Source of the DNA: JBAYJY01 sp041664945
GTDB lineage: Bacteria > UBP15 > UBA6099
NCBI GenBank assembly: GCA_041664945.1
Contig: JBAYJY010000053.1
Location: 1-26,145, forward strand
Length of the DNA stretch: 26,145 nucleotides
Reading direction: 5' to 3'
This document shows positions 7,637 through 15,784 of the stretch, one piece after another (positions within the stretch are counted from its first letter, which is position 1; each line of letters opens with the position of its first letter). The position numbers and the translations under genes are program-made. The notes beneath the pieces are model-generated. The model had not been told where the DNA came from, made no database searches, and saw only the letters and a list, made by a program, of their open reading frames with translations.

Positions 7637-9358
7637 TCACTGCCGCATAATTACAGCTTCAAACGACTTGCTGAACTCCTCGAACTCAGACGGCGTCATC
7701 GTTTTCTTCAGCTTTCCTATCGTTTCGTTCATTTTATTGCCTACGTTGAGATAGTTAGGTTTCGTGGCGTAAACGCCGGCAAATATCCATGCCGCTCTCT
7801 CATAATCTCCCTCTTTATAATGCACGATCCCGCTGTGGTAGAGAAGCGCGAGGTTGCCCGGCATTCGCTTCAAACCCTCCCTGATAACTGATTCAGCCTT
7901 CTTAGTATCATTAAAAGAAAGATAATATAGAGCTAACGCGGAATAAGCGGTCGGACTGTCCGGATCGAGCTTCAGCGCGCGCTCCAGTTCCGGCAACGCT
8001 TTCGCGAACTCACCCTTCTCCATATACGCCGCGCCAAGGCCGGCCGCCGCTATTGTCGAATCCGGCGCCGTTCGCGCTGTCGCCGTCCAGAACGTAATCG
8101 AATCTTTCCAGTCGGCGTTTTTGATCTCTGTAATATAAAAACACGCCGAAAACGCCGCTATTATAACAAGCCCGGCTAATATCCGGATCGCCGCTCCTCG
8201 CTGTTTCGCCAATCCAACGCAATCGCCGGCGGCAAGACACAATCCAAACAACGGCAGATATGCATAGCGATCCGCCGCGAACGTCCCGAACGGAACCACA
8301 TTGAGCGTCGGCCCGAGCGCGATCAGAAAAAACCCGGCGCCGAACACAATCAGCGGCCAACGCCGGCGTCCGAATATAAACAACGCTCCGAGTCCCGCCC
8401 ACACCGCCAGAGAAATCAATACCGCCGGCTCGAACAGCGAATGCGCAACCGGCACAATGTAAATCGCGCTCAGATTCGCAGGCCAGAATATCTGCTTCAG
8501 ATAAAACGGGACAACCTTTGCTATAGTCAGAATATGGCTCAACGCGCCGCCGCCGAACGGAGCCGTGAACATCTGTCCCCGATAGGCGCTCTTTGCGTCT
8601 ATAGCGAGAAAAACCACCATAATCATGAAAAAGGCCGCATGCTCCTGCAACCTCCGTACGAGCGGCGTCCGTTTCGCTATCTCCGGAAACATAATATCGA
8701 AAAAGACTAATACAAACGGGAATACGAGCGCCGTTCCCTTGGACATCATCGCCGCAATGAAGCAGAGCCAAACGACTGCGAAACCGCCATTCGCACGCTC
8801 TGTAGCGCCTATCGTCCGGCTTCGGACATAAAACAACATGCCGAGAAGAATGAAAAACGAGTACAGCATTTCCTTGCGGCCGGATACCCACGCCACCGCC
8901 TCGACGTGGATCGGATGCGCCGCGAAAAACAACGCCGCGATCCCAGCCGCTCCGATCATTATCCGATCATCCCATTCGCGCCTCGCTACATGTTTAATTA
9001 AATACAACGCCAGCATGAAAACGAGCAGGCAGTTCACCGCGTGCATTATCACATTCGTTATGTGATAACCTTTCGGATTAAGGCCCCAGTAATGATAGTC
9101 TACGGCGTATGACAGCATTCGAAGCGGCAGGAAATTTACATAATCCCTCGAAAAAAACATGCCAGCTATCCCGGCGGAGCTGAGATCGCGTATATCTGCG
9201 TTTCGCACGACAAGCTCGTAGTCGTCATATACGAATCCATATCCGGGAGAATTTCTATATGCGTCGGCCGCTATGAAAACTATCGCAAGCGAAATAAATG
9301 CAATAATAAAATAGTTGAACCGATTACGATGTTTTTCCTGCGGCAGTTTTTCAGTCAT
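7637..9358 (-). CDS. TMTC-like multipass membrane protein with C-terminal TPR repeats
   Basis: 573 residues. The N-terminal 420 or so carry about ten hydrophobic helices, starting at 15-32 (YFIIAFISLAIVFIAADAY). The first loop motif YGFVYDDYELVVRNADIRDL and the later YHYWGLNPKGYHITNVIMHAVN are hallmarks of the GT-C / TMTC-like family, where acidic residues of the first loop bind lipid-linked donor sugar. From about 437 three TPR units follow (AAGLGAAYMEKGEFAKALPELERALKLDPDS; AYSALALYYLSFNDTKKAESVIREGLKRMPGN; ALLYHSGIVHYKEGDYERAAWIFAGVYATKPN). The eukaryotic TMTC proteins are O-mannosyltransferases; many bacterial relatives are uncharacterised, so protein glycosylation is an inference. The ATG at 9358 has only a weak AGAG upstream. 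A strong promoter precedes it. Confidence 0.82.
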   Translation of the reverse strand: MTEKLPQEKHRNRFNYFIIAFISLAIVFIAADAYRNSPGYGFVYDDYELVVRNADIRDLSSAGIAGMFFSRDYVNFLPLRMLSYAVDYHYWGLNPKGYHITNVIMHAVNCLLVFMLALYLIKHVARREWDDRIMIGAAGIAALFFAAHPIHVEAVAWVSGRKEMLYSFFILLGMLFYVRSRTIGATERANGGFAVVWLCFIAAMMSKGTALVFPFVLVFFDIMFPEIAKRTPLVRRLQEHAAFFMIMVVFLAIDAKSAYRGQMFTAPFGGGALSHILTIAKVVPFYLKQIFWPANLSAIYIVPVAHSLFEPAVLISLAVWAGLGALFIFGRRRWPLIVFGAGFFLIALGPTLNVVPFGTFAADRYAYLPLFGLCLAAGDCVGLAKQRGAAIRILAGLVIIAAFSACFYITEIKNADWKDSITFWTATARTAPDSTIAAAGLGAAYMEKGEFAKALPELERALKLDPDSPTAYSALALYYLSFNDTKKAESVIREGLKRMPGNLALLYHSGIVHYKEGDYERAAWIFAGVYATKPNYLNVGNKMNETIGKLKKTMTPSEFEEFSKSFEAVIMRQ

Positions 9359-9399
9359 CGTTTTTCTCTATCGAAAATCACGTCAGCCCGGCTTAACCC

Positions 9400-9428
9400 A
9401 TGCTAACAGAACGCTTTGCGTATGTCAA
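9400..9428 (-). promoter_or_regulatory. Promoter for the TMTC-like gene
   Basis: Minus strand: perfect -35 TTGACA (9428-9423), 17 bp spacer, -10 TAGCAT (9405-9400) preceded by TGT, so also an extended -10. Start near 9393 gives a leader of about 35 nt. The plus-strand side of this divergent gap (9359-9512) shows no equally good promoter for the transporter. Confidence 0.7.
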
Positions 9429-9512
9429 AACAGAGTCGGCGCGCGAATATGTAAATCCCGCAATCTGTTGTATCATATTACAGTTTTATCAGGCGCCGAA
9501 CGGGAGCGGACA

Positions 9513-10778
9513 TTGGAAACAACGGCAAAAAAATACAGGCGGCTGCGGGCGCGTAGCTTCATCATCATCTGGTTCGTCTACGGCGGATACTATCTGACGC
9601 GGAAGAGTTTCGCCGTCTGCAAGAGCAGCATCATGAGCGACCTGCACCTGAACACAGAGCAGATCGGATGGATCGGCGGCGCGTTCCTCGGAATGTACGC
9701 GATCGGCCAGTTGCTTAACGGGATGCTCGGCGACAGGCTCGGGCCGCGCGTTACGCTCTCCGTCGGGATGATCGTGTCGGCGCTTGCGGCGGCATGGTTC
9801 GGTCTAACAACGTCGCTTGCGATGATGATCTTTGTCTGGGGGCTTAGCGGCTATTTCCAGTCCACCGGGTGGCCGGGCAGCATCAAATCGATGTCGCTTT
9901 GGTTCTCATTCCGCGAACGCGGACTCATAATGGGCGTCTGGAGCACGTGCTATCAGATCGGCGGCGCGCTCGCCAGCGCCCTCGCCGCATTCACCCTCAG
10001 CCGCTGGGGCTGGCGGTCAGCGTTCTTCGTCCCGGCCGCGATACTTCTTTTAATAGCAACCGTCTTCATCCTCTTCCATAAGGAATCGCCGGAAAAAGCC
10101 GGCCTGCCGCCGATCGACGAATATCACAACGAGCCGCCGCTTAACAACGGCTCGAACGGCGCTCCGGACGCTTCCATCATTCGCGATGTTCTCTCGCAAC
10201 CCATGATCTGGCTGCTCGGCGCCTGCTATTTCTGCCTTAAGTTTGTGTTGTACGGCATTCTGTTCTGGCTTCCGTTATATATGACGGAAAAACTCGGCTA
10301 CGCTCCCGCCGCCTCGGGATATCTTTCCATGGCGCCGGAAATTTTCGGATTCCTCGGCGCTATCTTCGCCGGCTTCGCGTCGGACAAACTTTTCGGCTCG
10401 CGCCGCGCGCCCGTTGTCGTCTTTATGATGGTCGGCCTTGCGGTCGCGCTTTTCTTCCAGACAAAACTCTGCCTCATGGGAACACTTCCCATGATCGCCG
10501 GCCTCAGCGTCATCGGCTTTATGCTTTATGGCCCCGAAACGCTTATCGGCAGCTCTTCCGCTATGGATTTCGGAACCCGCCGCGGCGCGGCAACCGCCGC
10601 CGGCTTCATCAACTTCTGCGGCTCCTCAGGCGCCGCCATTCAGGAACCTCTCCTCGGCTACCTCGGCGGCCGCTACGGTTACGATCATTTCTTTCATTTA
10701 TTTATAGTTATGACTTTTATTCCTTTTATAATTATGCTGATAAACTGGAACGTCAGACCGGGAAAGGATTCGCGATGA
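9513..10778 (+). CDS. MFS transporter, organophosphate:phosphate antiporter (GlpT/UhpT-like) family
   Basis: 421 residues with twelve predicted helices. The opening RSFIIIWFVYGGYYLTRKSFAVCKSSIMSDL resembles the GlpT/UhpT/PgtP start, where Tyr and Arg/Lys of helix 1 lie in the phosphate site. The loop 2-3 signature GDRLGPRVTL is present, along with WPGSIKSMSLWF (helix 5 region), GWRSAFFVPA, and YGPETLIGSSSAMDFGTRRGAATAAGFINF with the helix 10-11 arginines. The family exchanges sugar phosphates, glycerol-3-phosphate or phosphoglycerates for phosphate; substrate undecided. The start is TTG 9513, with GGGAG 6 nt upstream and the protein beginning METTAKKYRRLRARS. Any longer frame would overlap the divergent gene. 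Its stop overlaps the next start by 4 bp (ATGA), so it is translationally coupled to a PHP phosphoesterase. Confidence 0.87.
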   Translation: METTAKKYRRLRARSFIIIWFVYGGYYLTRKSFAVCKSSIMSDLHLNTEQIGWIGGAFLGMYAIGQLLNGMLGDRLGPRVTLSVGMIVSALAAAWFGLTTSLAMMIFVWGLSGYFQSTGWPGSIKSMSLWFSFRERGLIMGVWSTCYQIGGALASALAAFTLSRWGWRSAFFVPAAILLLIATVFILFHKESPEKAGLPPIDEYHNEPPLNNGSNGAPDASIIRDVLSQPMIWLLGACYFCLKFVLYGILFWLPLYMTEKLGYAPAASGYLSMAPEIFGFLGAIFAGFASDKLFGSRRAPVVVFMMVGLAVALFFQTKLCLMGTLPMIAGLSVIGFMLYGPETLIGSSSAMDFGTRRGAATAAGFINFCGSSGAAIQEPLLGYLGGRYGYDHFFHLFIVMTFIPFIIMLINWNVRPGKDSR

Positions 10779-11677
10779 TACTTTACGATGACCACCTGCA
10801 CCTAAGGACGCACACCTCGCCCCCGCCGCCTCACTGCCTCGCGCCGCTGCTCGAAGCCGCGCGCGAACGGAACGTCATCGTGAAACCCCGCGAGCACCCG
10901 CCCCTGCCCGTCAAATTGCGATTCGGTCCGCACGAGGATTACGACTACGCAATGCGCGTCTGGGAAATCGACGGCTATCTCCGCCAGTTCGCCGAGACCG
11001 GAACTCCCGTCGGTTTCGAAGCCGACTACATCGCCGGCGAGGAAGAGGAAGTAGAGCTGATCGTCAACGACCTGCTCCGCCGCGCGGCCGATATGGGCGT
11101 CGCCGTCTCCGGAATCCACGGCTCCGTACACCTGCTGCCCGGAAAGACCCCCGACTTGGACTGGCCGAAAAACGGCGTTGAATTAGTTATCTGGGACCTC
11201 GATGAAAATATTTTCAAAGCGCATCTAAAAGACCGCGGGCCGGTCCAACTGCTTCGCGATTATTTCGGAGCGATGCTCGACCTCGTCGGACTCGACATGT
11301 ACGGCGCGCTCTCGCACATAGACGTGATCCGGAAATTCGACCGGCTCAACAGCGCGGGCGAAAGCGTTTATTTCGGAGATGTTGAAAAACTTTACAGCGA
11401 ACTTTCGCGCGGCGTGATTGAAAAGATAAGCGGGGCCGGAATGGCGGTGGAAATTAACACGGCGGGAGTGTTCGCGCCGCTCGGGCGGCCCTACATCTCG
11501 CAGGAGCTGCTGAACTACGCGGTCGAATTGAAAGTTCCGATCTGTCTCGGCTCGGACGCGCACATGCCGGAGCGCGTCGGCGCCAATTTTGACCTCGCGC
11601 TCCGCATGCTCGAAACTGCCGGTTGCTCGCGGCTCGTCACTTTCGAGAACCGCGAAAAAGTCGAATATTCTATATAA
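10775..11677 (+). CDS. PHP-domain phosphoesterase (histidinol-phosphatase-like)
   Basis: 300 residues of the PHP fold. Metal-site motifs in order: DDHLHLRTHTS (His7, His9), KPREHPPL (Glu40, His41), GFEADYIAG (Glu82), SGIHGSVHLL (His115, His119), ALSHIDVIRKFD (His181), VEINTAG (Glu226) and GSDAHMPERVG (Asp261, His263). Members are trinuclear-metal phosphatases, including HisK histidinol-phosphatases, or nucleic-acid-linked esterases. The 4 bp overlap with an organophosphate-type transporter suggests it dephosphorylates what that transporter brings in; this is inference. No other his gene is nearby, so histidine synthesis is not favoured. AAGGA lies 6 nt before the ATG. Confidence 0.87.
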   Translation: MILYDDHLHLRTHTSPPPPHCLAPLLEAARERNVIVKPREHPPLPVKLRFGPHEDYDYAMRVWEIDGYLRQFAETGTPVGFEADYIAGEEEEVELIVNDLLRRAADMGVAVSGIHGSVHLLPGKTPDLDWPKNGVELVIWDLDENIFKAHLKDRGPVQLLRDYFGAMLDLVGLDMYGALSHIDVIRKFDRLNSAGESVYFGDVEKLYSELSRGVIEKISGAGMAVEINTAGVFAPLGRPYISQELLNYAVELKVPICLGSDAHMPERVGANFDLALRMLETAGCSRLVTFENREKVEYSI

Positions 11678-11689
11678 GGAGAAACGACT

Positions 11690-12289
11690 ATGTCCGAAAC
11701 AAAGAATGAAATTACGGCGAACGAAAGCGCGTTGATGGAAATCATAAAAGAACGCCGAAGCGTCAGGAATTTCAATCCCGACAAACCGGTAGAGGATGAA
11801 AAACTTCAGATATTGCTCGAAGCGGCCCGGCTTGCGCCTTCGTCCAATAACACACAGCCGTGGCGCTTCATCGTTGTCAAGGATGCCAATACGCGCGAAA
11901 TGATTTCGAAAGCCGCTCCGCTCGGCGCCGCGACAAATAAATGGATGCGCCACGCCCCCGTAACGATTGTTTGCTGCGGACGGCCGGACCTCCTAATGCA
12001 TAAATCCGTAGGCCAGATTTTCGACAAGGATTTTTTCAAAATCGATGTGGCCATTGCGGTCGAACACATTGCGCTCGCAGCGAAGGAACTCGGTTTGGGC
12101 ACATGCTGGGTCGGCTGGTTCGACGAACGAAAAATCAGAAGCATTCTACATATTCCTTCAGACACGCGGGTACTCTTGCTAATGCCGGTCGGCTACCCGA
12201 AAGGCGCCTGGCCGGCGGCGAAAAAAAGAAAAAATATGGATGAAATAGTTTCCTATGAACGCTTCGGAAACAAAACGCCCGCGAAATAG
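11690..12289 (+). CDS. Nitroreductase family FMN oxidoreductase
   Basis: 199 residues. The FMN-phosphate-binding motif ERRSVRNFNPDKPV is near 21-34, followed by ARLAPSSNNTQPWRFIVV near 47-63, AVEHIALAAKELGLGTCWVGWFDERKI near 123-149 and the closing LLMPVGYPKGAW. This is a typical short homodimeric flavoprotein. The family covers nitro and quinone reduction, iodotyrosine dehalogenation and BluB-type flavin fragmentation; the motifs do not decide. AAGGAG lies 8 nt before the ATG, and the gene begins 12 bp after the PHP gene, so the three genes from 9513 form one operon. No clear intrinsic terminator with a U-run follows. Confidence 0.88.
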   Translation: MSETKNEITANESALMEIIKERRSVRNFNPDKPVEDEKLQILLEAARLAPSSNNTQPWRFIVVKDANTREMISKAAPLGAATNKWMRHAPVTIVCCGRPDLLMHKSVGQIFDKDFFKIDVAIAVEHIALAAKELGLGTCWVGWFDERKIRSILHIPSDTRVLLLMPVGYPKGAWPAAKKRKNMDEIVSYERFGNKTPAK

Positions 12290-12467
12290 GCAATTATCCC
12301 TTTGCCCTACTCCAAACGGCTACATTTTTATGATCGCTCACGGCGCTCTAAGGCGCGTTTTACTATTCATCGGGCCAAAGCCCGATGGCTACAACTGATT
12401 AAAGATTGCAAATGATGTTGAGCATATTGCGAGCCAAACCCCAGTTGCAAATCCCCAAATGCCAATA
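12290..12467. other. Convergent intergenic gap with a perfect hairpin
   Basis: 178 bp between two convergent stops. It contains the 8 bp perfect hairpin at 12368-12387, a weaker GCGC-based hairpin near 12338-12352 followed by GTTTT, and the word GGCTACA twice. No ORF is supported. Confidence 0.6.
12368..12387. repeat. Perfect palindromic hairpin CATCGGGC-CAAA-GCCCGATG
   Basis: Eight bases pair perfectly around a 4-nt loop. Neither strand continues with a real U-run, so if it ends transcription of the convergent genes it does so without the classical tail. It could also be an intergenic palindromic repeat unit of the genome. Confidence 0.6.
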
Positions 12468-13598
12468 TTAGATTTTCATCAGATGTTCGACTGTTTTAAT
12501 GATATTAGTGGAGGAGACGACGCAATCGATATACCAGTCGTTATAACCGGAATCGCAGAGGTCGACGTGGAACGGCTTGACCGCCGTGCTTTCATTTTCG
12601 TACAGCACAAGGATGCGGGGCCGCAACGGGTGGTTCTTGTTTCCGGCGATGACTACCGCGCGCATGCTGTTGTTGAGCTGCACGAAAGTGCCGGCGGGAT
12701 AGATCGCCATGTTGTTGATGAACACTCGGAGCACGGCGGGGTCGAATCTCTTGTAGCGCGGGTCGACGATTGTCGTCATAGCTTCATGCGGGTCGACGCG
12801 GTTTTCTTTTTCGCTGGGCGCGATGAGCGTGTTATACGCTTCGGCGACGGCGCAAATTTTCGCCATCGGATGTATCTGGTCTTCCTTGAGGCCTTCAGGA
12901 AACCCTGAGCCGTCGATATATTCGTGATGCTGCGCGATGACTGCAAGCGCGTCAGAATTTATGCCATGCACTGCGCGCGCCATGTCGCTGCTTCGGATCG
13001 GATGTTTTCTGATGTTCACGGGTTCGCGCGTCAGCATCGAGTTGTCCCACTTCTGCTGCTTGTAGGCCGAAAGGCCGACGTCGTGCAGCAGGCAGGCGGT
13101 CCCGAGGTCATGCAGTTCGCTCTCCGAAAGATTCAGTTCGCGGCCGAGTATCAGCCCCGTCACGCAGACATCCACGTTGTGCTGGTAGAGATATTCGTCG
13201 GATTCCTTAAGTTTCGAAAGCAGAGACAGCATTCCGTATTCGAGCGCGATAACTTCGAGTATCTGAGTTATTGTTTGCGTTACGTCCGTGATATTGCAAC
13301 TGTCTTCAGCCAGCAGATTTTTCGACACGCGCGCCAAGGATGTTATTGCATCCTCGTAAGTCTGCTTGGCGAGAAATCTGATTGACTCGTTGAAGAGCGC
13401 GTTTTCCTCTTCTTCTACTTCAACCGATTCAACGTAAATATATTCGATTCCCCATTGCCCGAGCCTTTTGATATGCGCTTTTTCAAGCATGAAGCCGGGA
13501 CGCATCAACTCCCGTCCCTGCGCGTTAAGCACAACCACCGGCTTCGCGAGAATCATTCCCGGCAGCGCTTCGAATATTCTGACTTTTCTTATGCCCAT
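12468..13598 (-). CDS. HD-GYP-related protein with degenerate signature
   Basis: 376 residues from the ATG at 13598. An N-terminal DUF3391-like stretch (RIFEALPGMILAKPVVVLNAQGRELM) leads into the HD domain: His140, His172-Asp173 in LLHDVGLSAYK, His199, and His224-His225 in AQHHEYIDGSGFPEGL. The second signature departs from the norm: GSGYP is GSGFP, HDxGK is HDVGL, and the usual VADxYDAL is VAEAYNTL with Glu for the metal-binding Asp. HD-GYP domains hydrolyse cyclic di-GMP, and this one may be weak, altered or a binder. There is no receiver or transmembrane segment. A TTG at 13628 gives a ten-residue longer form; neither start has a clear Shine-Dalgarno, and MGIRKV fits the family best. Confidence 0.82.
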   Translation of the reverse strand: MGIRKVRIFEALPGMILAKPVVVLNAQGRELMRPGFMLEKAHIKRLGQWGIEYIYVESVEVEEEENALFNESIRFLAKQTYEDAITSLARVSKNLLAEDSCNITDVTQTITQILEVIALEYGMLSLLSKLKESDEYLYQHNVDVCVTGLILGRELNLSESELHDLGTACLLHDVGLSAYKQQKWDNSMLTREPVNIRKHPIRSSDMARAVHGINSDALAVIAQHHEYIDGSGFPEGLKEDQIHPMAKICAVAEAYNTLIAPSEKENRVDPHEAMTTIVDPRYKRFDPAVLRVFINNMAIYPAGTFVQLNNSMRAVVIAGNKNHPLRPRILVLYENESTAVKPFHVDLCDSGYNDWYIDCVVSSTNIIKTVEHLMKI

Positions 13599-13683
13599 AT
13601 CAAAATACCGCAAAAAGAGTTCGGTCAATCAATTGTGTTCTTAATACCCGCCAGTCGCCACATTCAAACTTGTAATTCGTCCC

Positions 13684-13712
13684 AATATATCACATCGAAC
13701 GCCGGCTGTCCA
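13684..13712 (-). promoter_or_regulatory. Promoter for the HD-GYP gene
   Basis: Minus strand: -35 TGGACA (13712-13707), 17 bp spacer, -10 TATATT (13689-13684), each one mismatch from consensus. Start near 13677, leader about 80 nt. Confidence 0.55.
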
Positions 13713-13804
13713 TTTTGTCTTATTCCGGCAGGACTTGCAAAACCCTCATAAACAAAGGCGTTTTGCGCTTGCCTCCGCCGCGCAATACAGGAACAATCGG
13801 TAAT

Positions 13805-14749
13805 TTATTTGCTTTCTACTCCAATTATGGGGCCGGCAACAGCCGGTTCCGCCGCCGCAGCGTCCGGTTCGACTGCTTCATTAGCAGCAGCGCTTTCAGC
13901 AGTTTCCTCGATTGCCGCCGCCCGTTCCGGACACTTGCAAACTCCGCGCCAACCGTCATACACAGGCTCCGGAAGCTCAACCCACGTGCGCCCTGATTCG
14001 GCGTCTATCTGGATCGAGTGCTTCAATATGCTCATCCCGATCACCCTGCCCTTGACGCCGTCGATGTTCACTTCCGAACCGATTCTCGGAAGCCGTTCCC
14101 GCATTTCAACATAATTTTCGTACTCATGCTTCAGGCAGCAGAACAATCGCCCGCAGATTCCGGATATTTTCATCGGATTCAGCGGCAGGCCCTGCTCTTT
14201 CGCCATCCGGATGGACACCGATTGGAACTCGTGCAGAAAAGCGGCGCAGCAGAGCGAGCGCCCGCAAGGGCCTATCCCGCCGCACAACCGCGCTTCATCC
14301 CGAACGCCAACCTGCCTCAACTCGATACGGGTCCGAAGCCGCGATGCGAGCGTCTTCACCAACTCGCGAAAATCAACCCGCCCGTCGGCCGTGTAGCAAA
14401 ACGTCAACTTCGAGCCGTCGAAAGTATAGCGCGATGTGACTAATTTCATCCCGAGGTTTGCCTTCTCGATCTCCTCGCGACAGACGTCGCGCGCGGTCTT
14501 TTCCTTTTCCGCCAGCGCCGCTGTTTTCTCCCGGTCGTCGTCCGTCGCCGTTCGAAGAATTTTCTTCAACGGCAGTTCCTTTTCATCGACGTCGACCTCC
14601 GCAATATCGGTCGCCAACTCGCCCATATCGAGTCCGAACTCCGTCTCGACTACAACAATTTCGCCGGCAGACGCCTGCATATCACCGCCGTCGAACATGA
14701 ACGCTTTATTTAAATAATCGAATCTTACTTCACCGACACGCATCAACAT
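13805..14749 (-). CDS. ricT: PSP1-domain protein RicT (YaaT)
   Basis: 314 residues. The PSP1 core spans roughly 1-210: VGEVRFDY, GEIVVVETEFGLDMGEL, LVTSRYTFDGSKLTFCYTADGRVDFRELVK, and the Cys-rich LCGGIGPCGRSLCC plus GICGRLFCCLKHEYE (Cys156, 162, 167, 168, 199, 204, 205). In Bacillus, RicT with RicA and RicF forms the Fe-S Y-complex that tunes RNase Y processing. The family is usually 260-280 aa; the extra length is a low-complexity Glu/Ala tail from about 280. The gene overlaps holB by 7 bp, the same order as in Bacillus. AAGGAG lies 8 nt before ATG 14749; the ATG at 14743 is an alternative. No ricA or ricF is present in the window. Confidence 0.92.
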   Translation of the reverse strand: MLMRVGEVRFDYLNKAFMFDGGDMQASAGEIVVVETEFGLDMGELATDIAEVDVDEKELPLKKILRTATDDDREKTAALAEKEKTARDVCREEIEKANLGMKLVTSRYTFDGSKLTFCYTADGRVDFRELVKTLASRLRTRIELRQVGVRDEARLCGGIGPCGRSLCCAAFLHEFQSVSIRMAKEQGLPLNPMKISGICGRLFCCLKHEYENYVEMRERLPRIGSEVNIDGVKGRVIGMSILKHSIQIDAESGRTWVELPEPVYDGWRGVCKCPERAAAIEETAESAAANEAVEPDAAAAEPAVAGPIIGVESK

Positions 14750-15777
14750 GTAGTTTTCTCCTTATATCGCCCTTCGGAAATATTCCTGAAATCAATCGCC
14801 ATCGACTCCAGCGCGAGAATCTGCTGCGCGCCGCCCTCGATGGACTTTATCGTCTCCATCACCGTCTCGAGCAACCGGCATCCGTCGAGACAACGGGACA
14901 ACGTCCGGTCTCCCGCTTTTTCTTCTCCGCCGCCAAGCGGCATGTAATTCTTTTCAAGCATCGCAAGCATTATCTCGAGCACGGCCACGAGCGACTTGCG
15001 AAGCGTTATGGACTTCGTATCGTCTTCGTTCGGTTCATAATCGATGCGGCCCGCGAGCGAAATCATCTCCTCCGCAAGCCGCGTCGGCGACGCCGGTATC
15101 GGCTTGAGCAGCCGCTCTCCCAGCTCCGCCTCGATGTCCTCGAACAATTCCTTAAGCTTTTTATCTTCGCTCAACCGCAACATCGTCCCGACGTTTCCCT
15201 TGGCTATCAAATATAGATAGCGCGCCTTGTCGGCGGCGATCCGGTCGCCGGTTACCTTCAGAACCTCGGCCAGCGTCAGCGGCCGGAAAGAAACAGCCAG
15301 CGAACGCGACCTGATTGTCGGCAATATCCGATGAGCATTCTCCGTTAAAAGTATGAAGACGGTGAACTCGGGCGGCTCTTCGATCGTTTTTAAAAGTAGA
15401 TTCGCCGACTCGTCGTTCAGGCAATCCGCCCGATCGAGAATCAGGAACTTCTTTCGCCCGGCGTTAGGCGTGACGTACGCGTCATTGCGTATTTCAACCG
15501 CTTCGACCTTTCTGTAATCCATACGCGTCGGCGAGAAAAAGCGCACGTCCATATCGACGCCGTGAGCGACGCGCAAACAGGCCGGGCAGACTCCGCAGGC
15601 GTCGCCGTCCACAGGCTGCGGGCAATTCACCGCCTGCGCGAACGCGAGCGCCGTCGTCCGTTTCCCGACGCCGCCGGGACCGACAAACAGCAGCGCATGC
15701 GTTATCCTGCCGCCAACGAGCGCCCCGCGCATCGAGCGGACCGCCGCTTCCTGTCCGACTATTGATCTTACCGGCAT
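14743..15777 (-). CDS. holB: DNA polymerase III delta-prime subunit
   Basis: 344 residues of the clamp-loader AAA+ family. Order: SIVGQEAAVRSMRGAL, Walker A GPGGVGKRTT (33-42), zinc site Cys52, Cys61, Cys64, Cys67, Walker-B-like KFLILDRADCL, and DESANLLLKTIEEPP. The arginine-finger motif SRC reads SRS in TIRSRSLAV (about 154-162). A C-terminal helical collar follows. It loads the sliding clamp with DnaX and HolA. The start MPVRSIVGQE at 15777 is set by homology. The frame extends upstream another 45 codons, but those overlap the yaaR gene and look non-coding. It lies 7 bp after yaaR and overlaps ricT by 7 bp, indicating translational coupling. Confidence 0.93.
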   Translation of the reverse strand: MPVRSIVGQEAAVRSMRGALVGGRITHALLFVGPGGVGKRTTALAFAQAVNCPQPVDGDACGVCPACLRVAHGVDMDVRFFSPTRMDYRKVEAVEIRNDAYVTPNAGRKKFLILDRADCLNDESANLLLKTIEEPPEFTVFILLTENAHRILPTIRSRSLAVSFRPLTLAEVLKVTGDRIAADKARYLYLIAKGNVGTMLRLSEDKKLKELFEDIEAELGERLLKPIPASPTRLAEEMISLAGRIDYEPNEDDTKSITLRKSLVAVLEIMLAMLEKNYMPLGGGEEKAGDRTLSRCLDGCRLLETVMETIKSIEGGAQQILALESMAIDFRNISEGRYKEKTTC

Positions 15778-15784
15778 ATTATTT

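Noticed and set aside
8010..8891. 293-codon minus-strand open frame
   Set aside because: Lies wholly inside the TMTC-like gene in another frame; Arg/Cys/Ser-rich with no domain or ribosome site.
11225..11953. 242-codon minus-strand open frame
   Set aside because: Spans the PHP and nitroreductase genes in antisense and has no recognisable motif.
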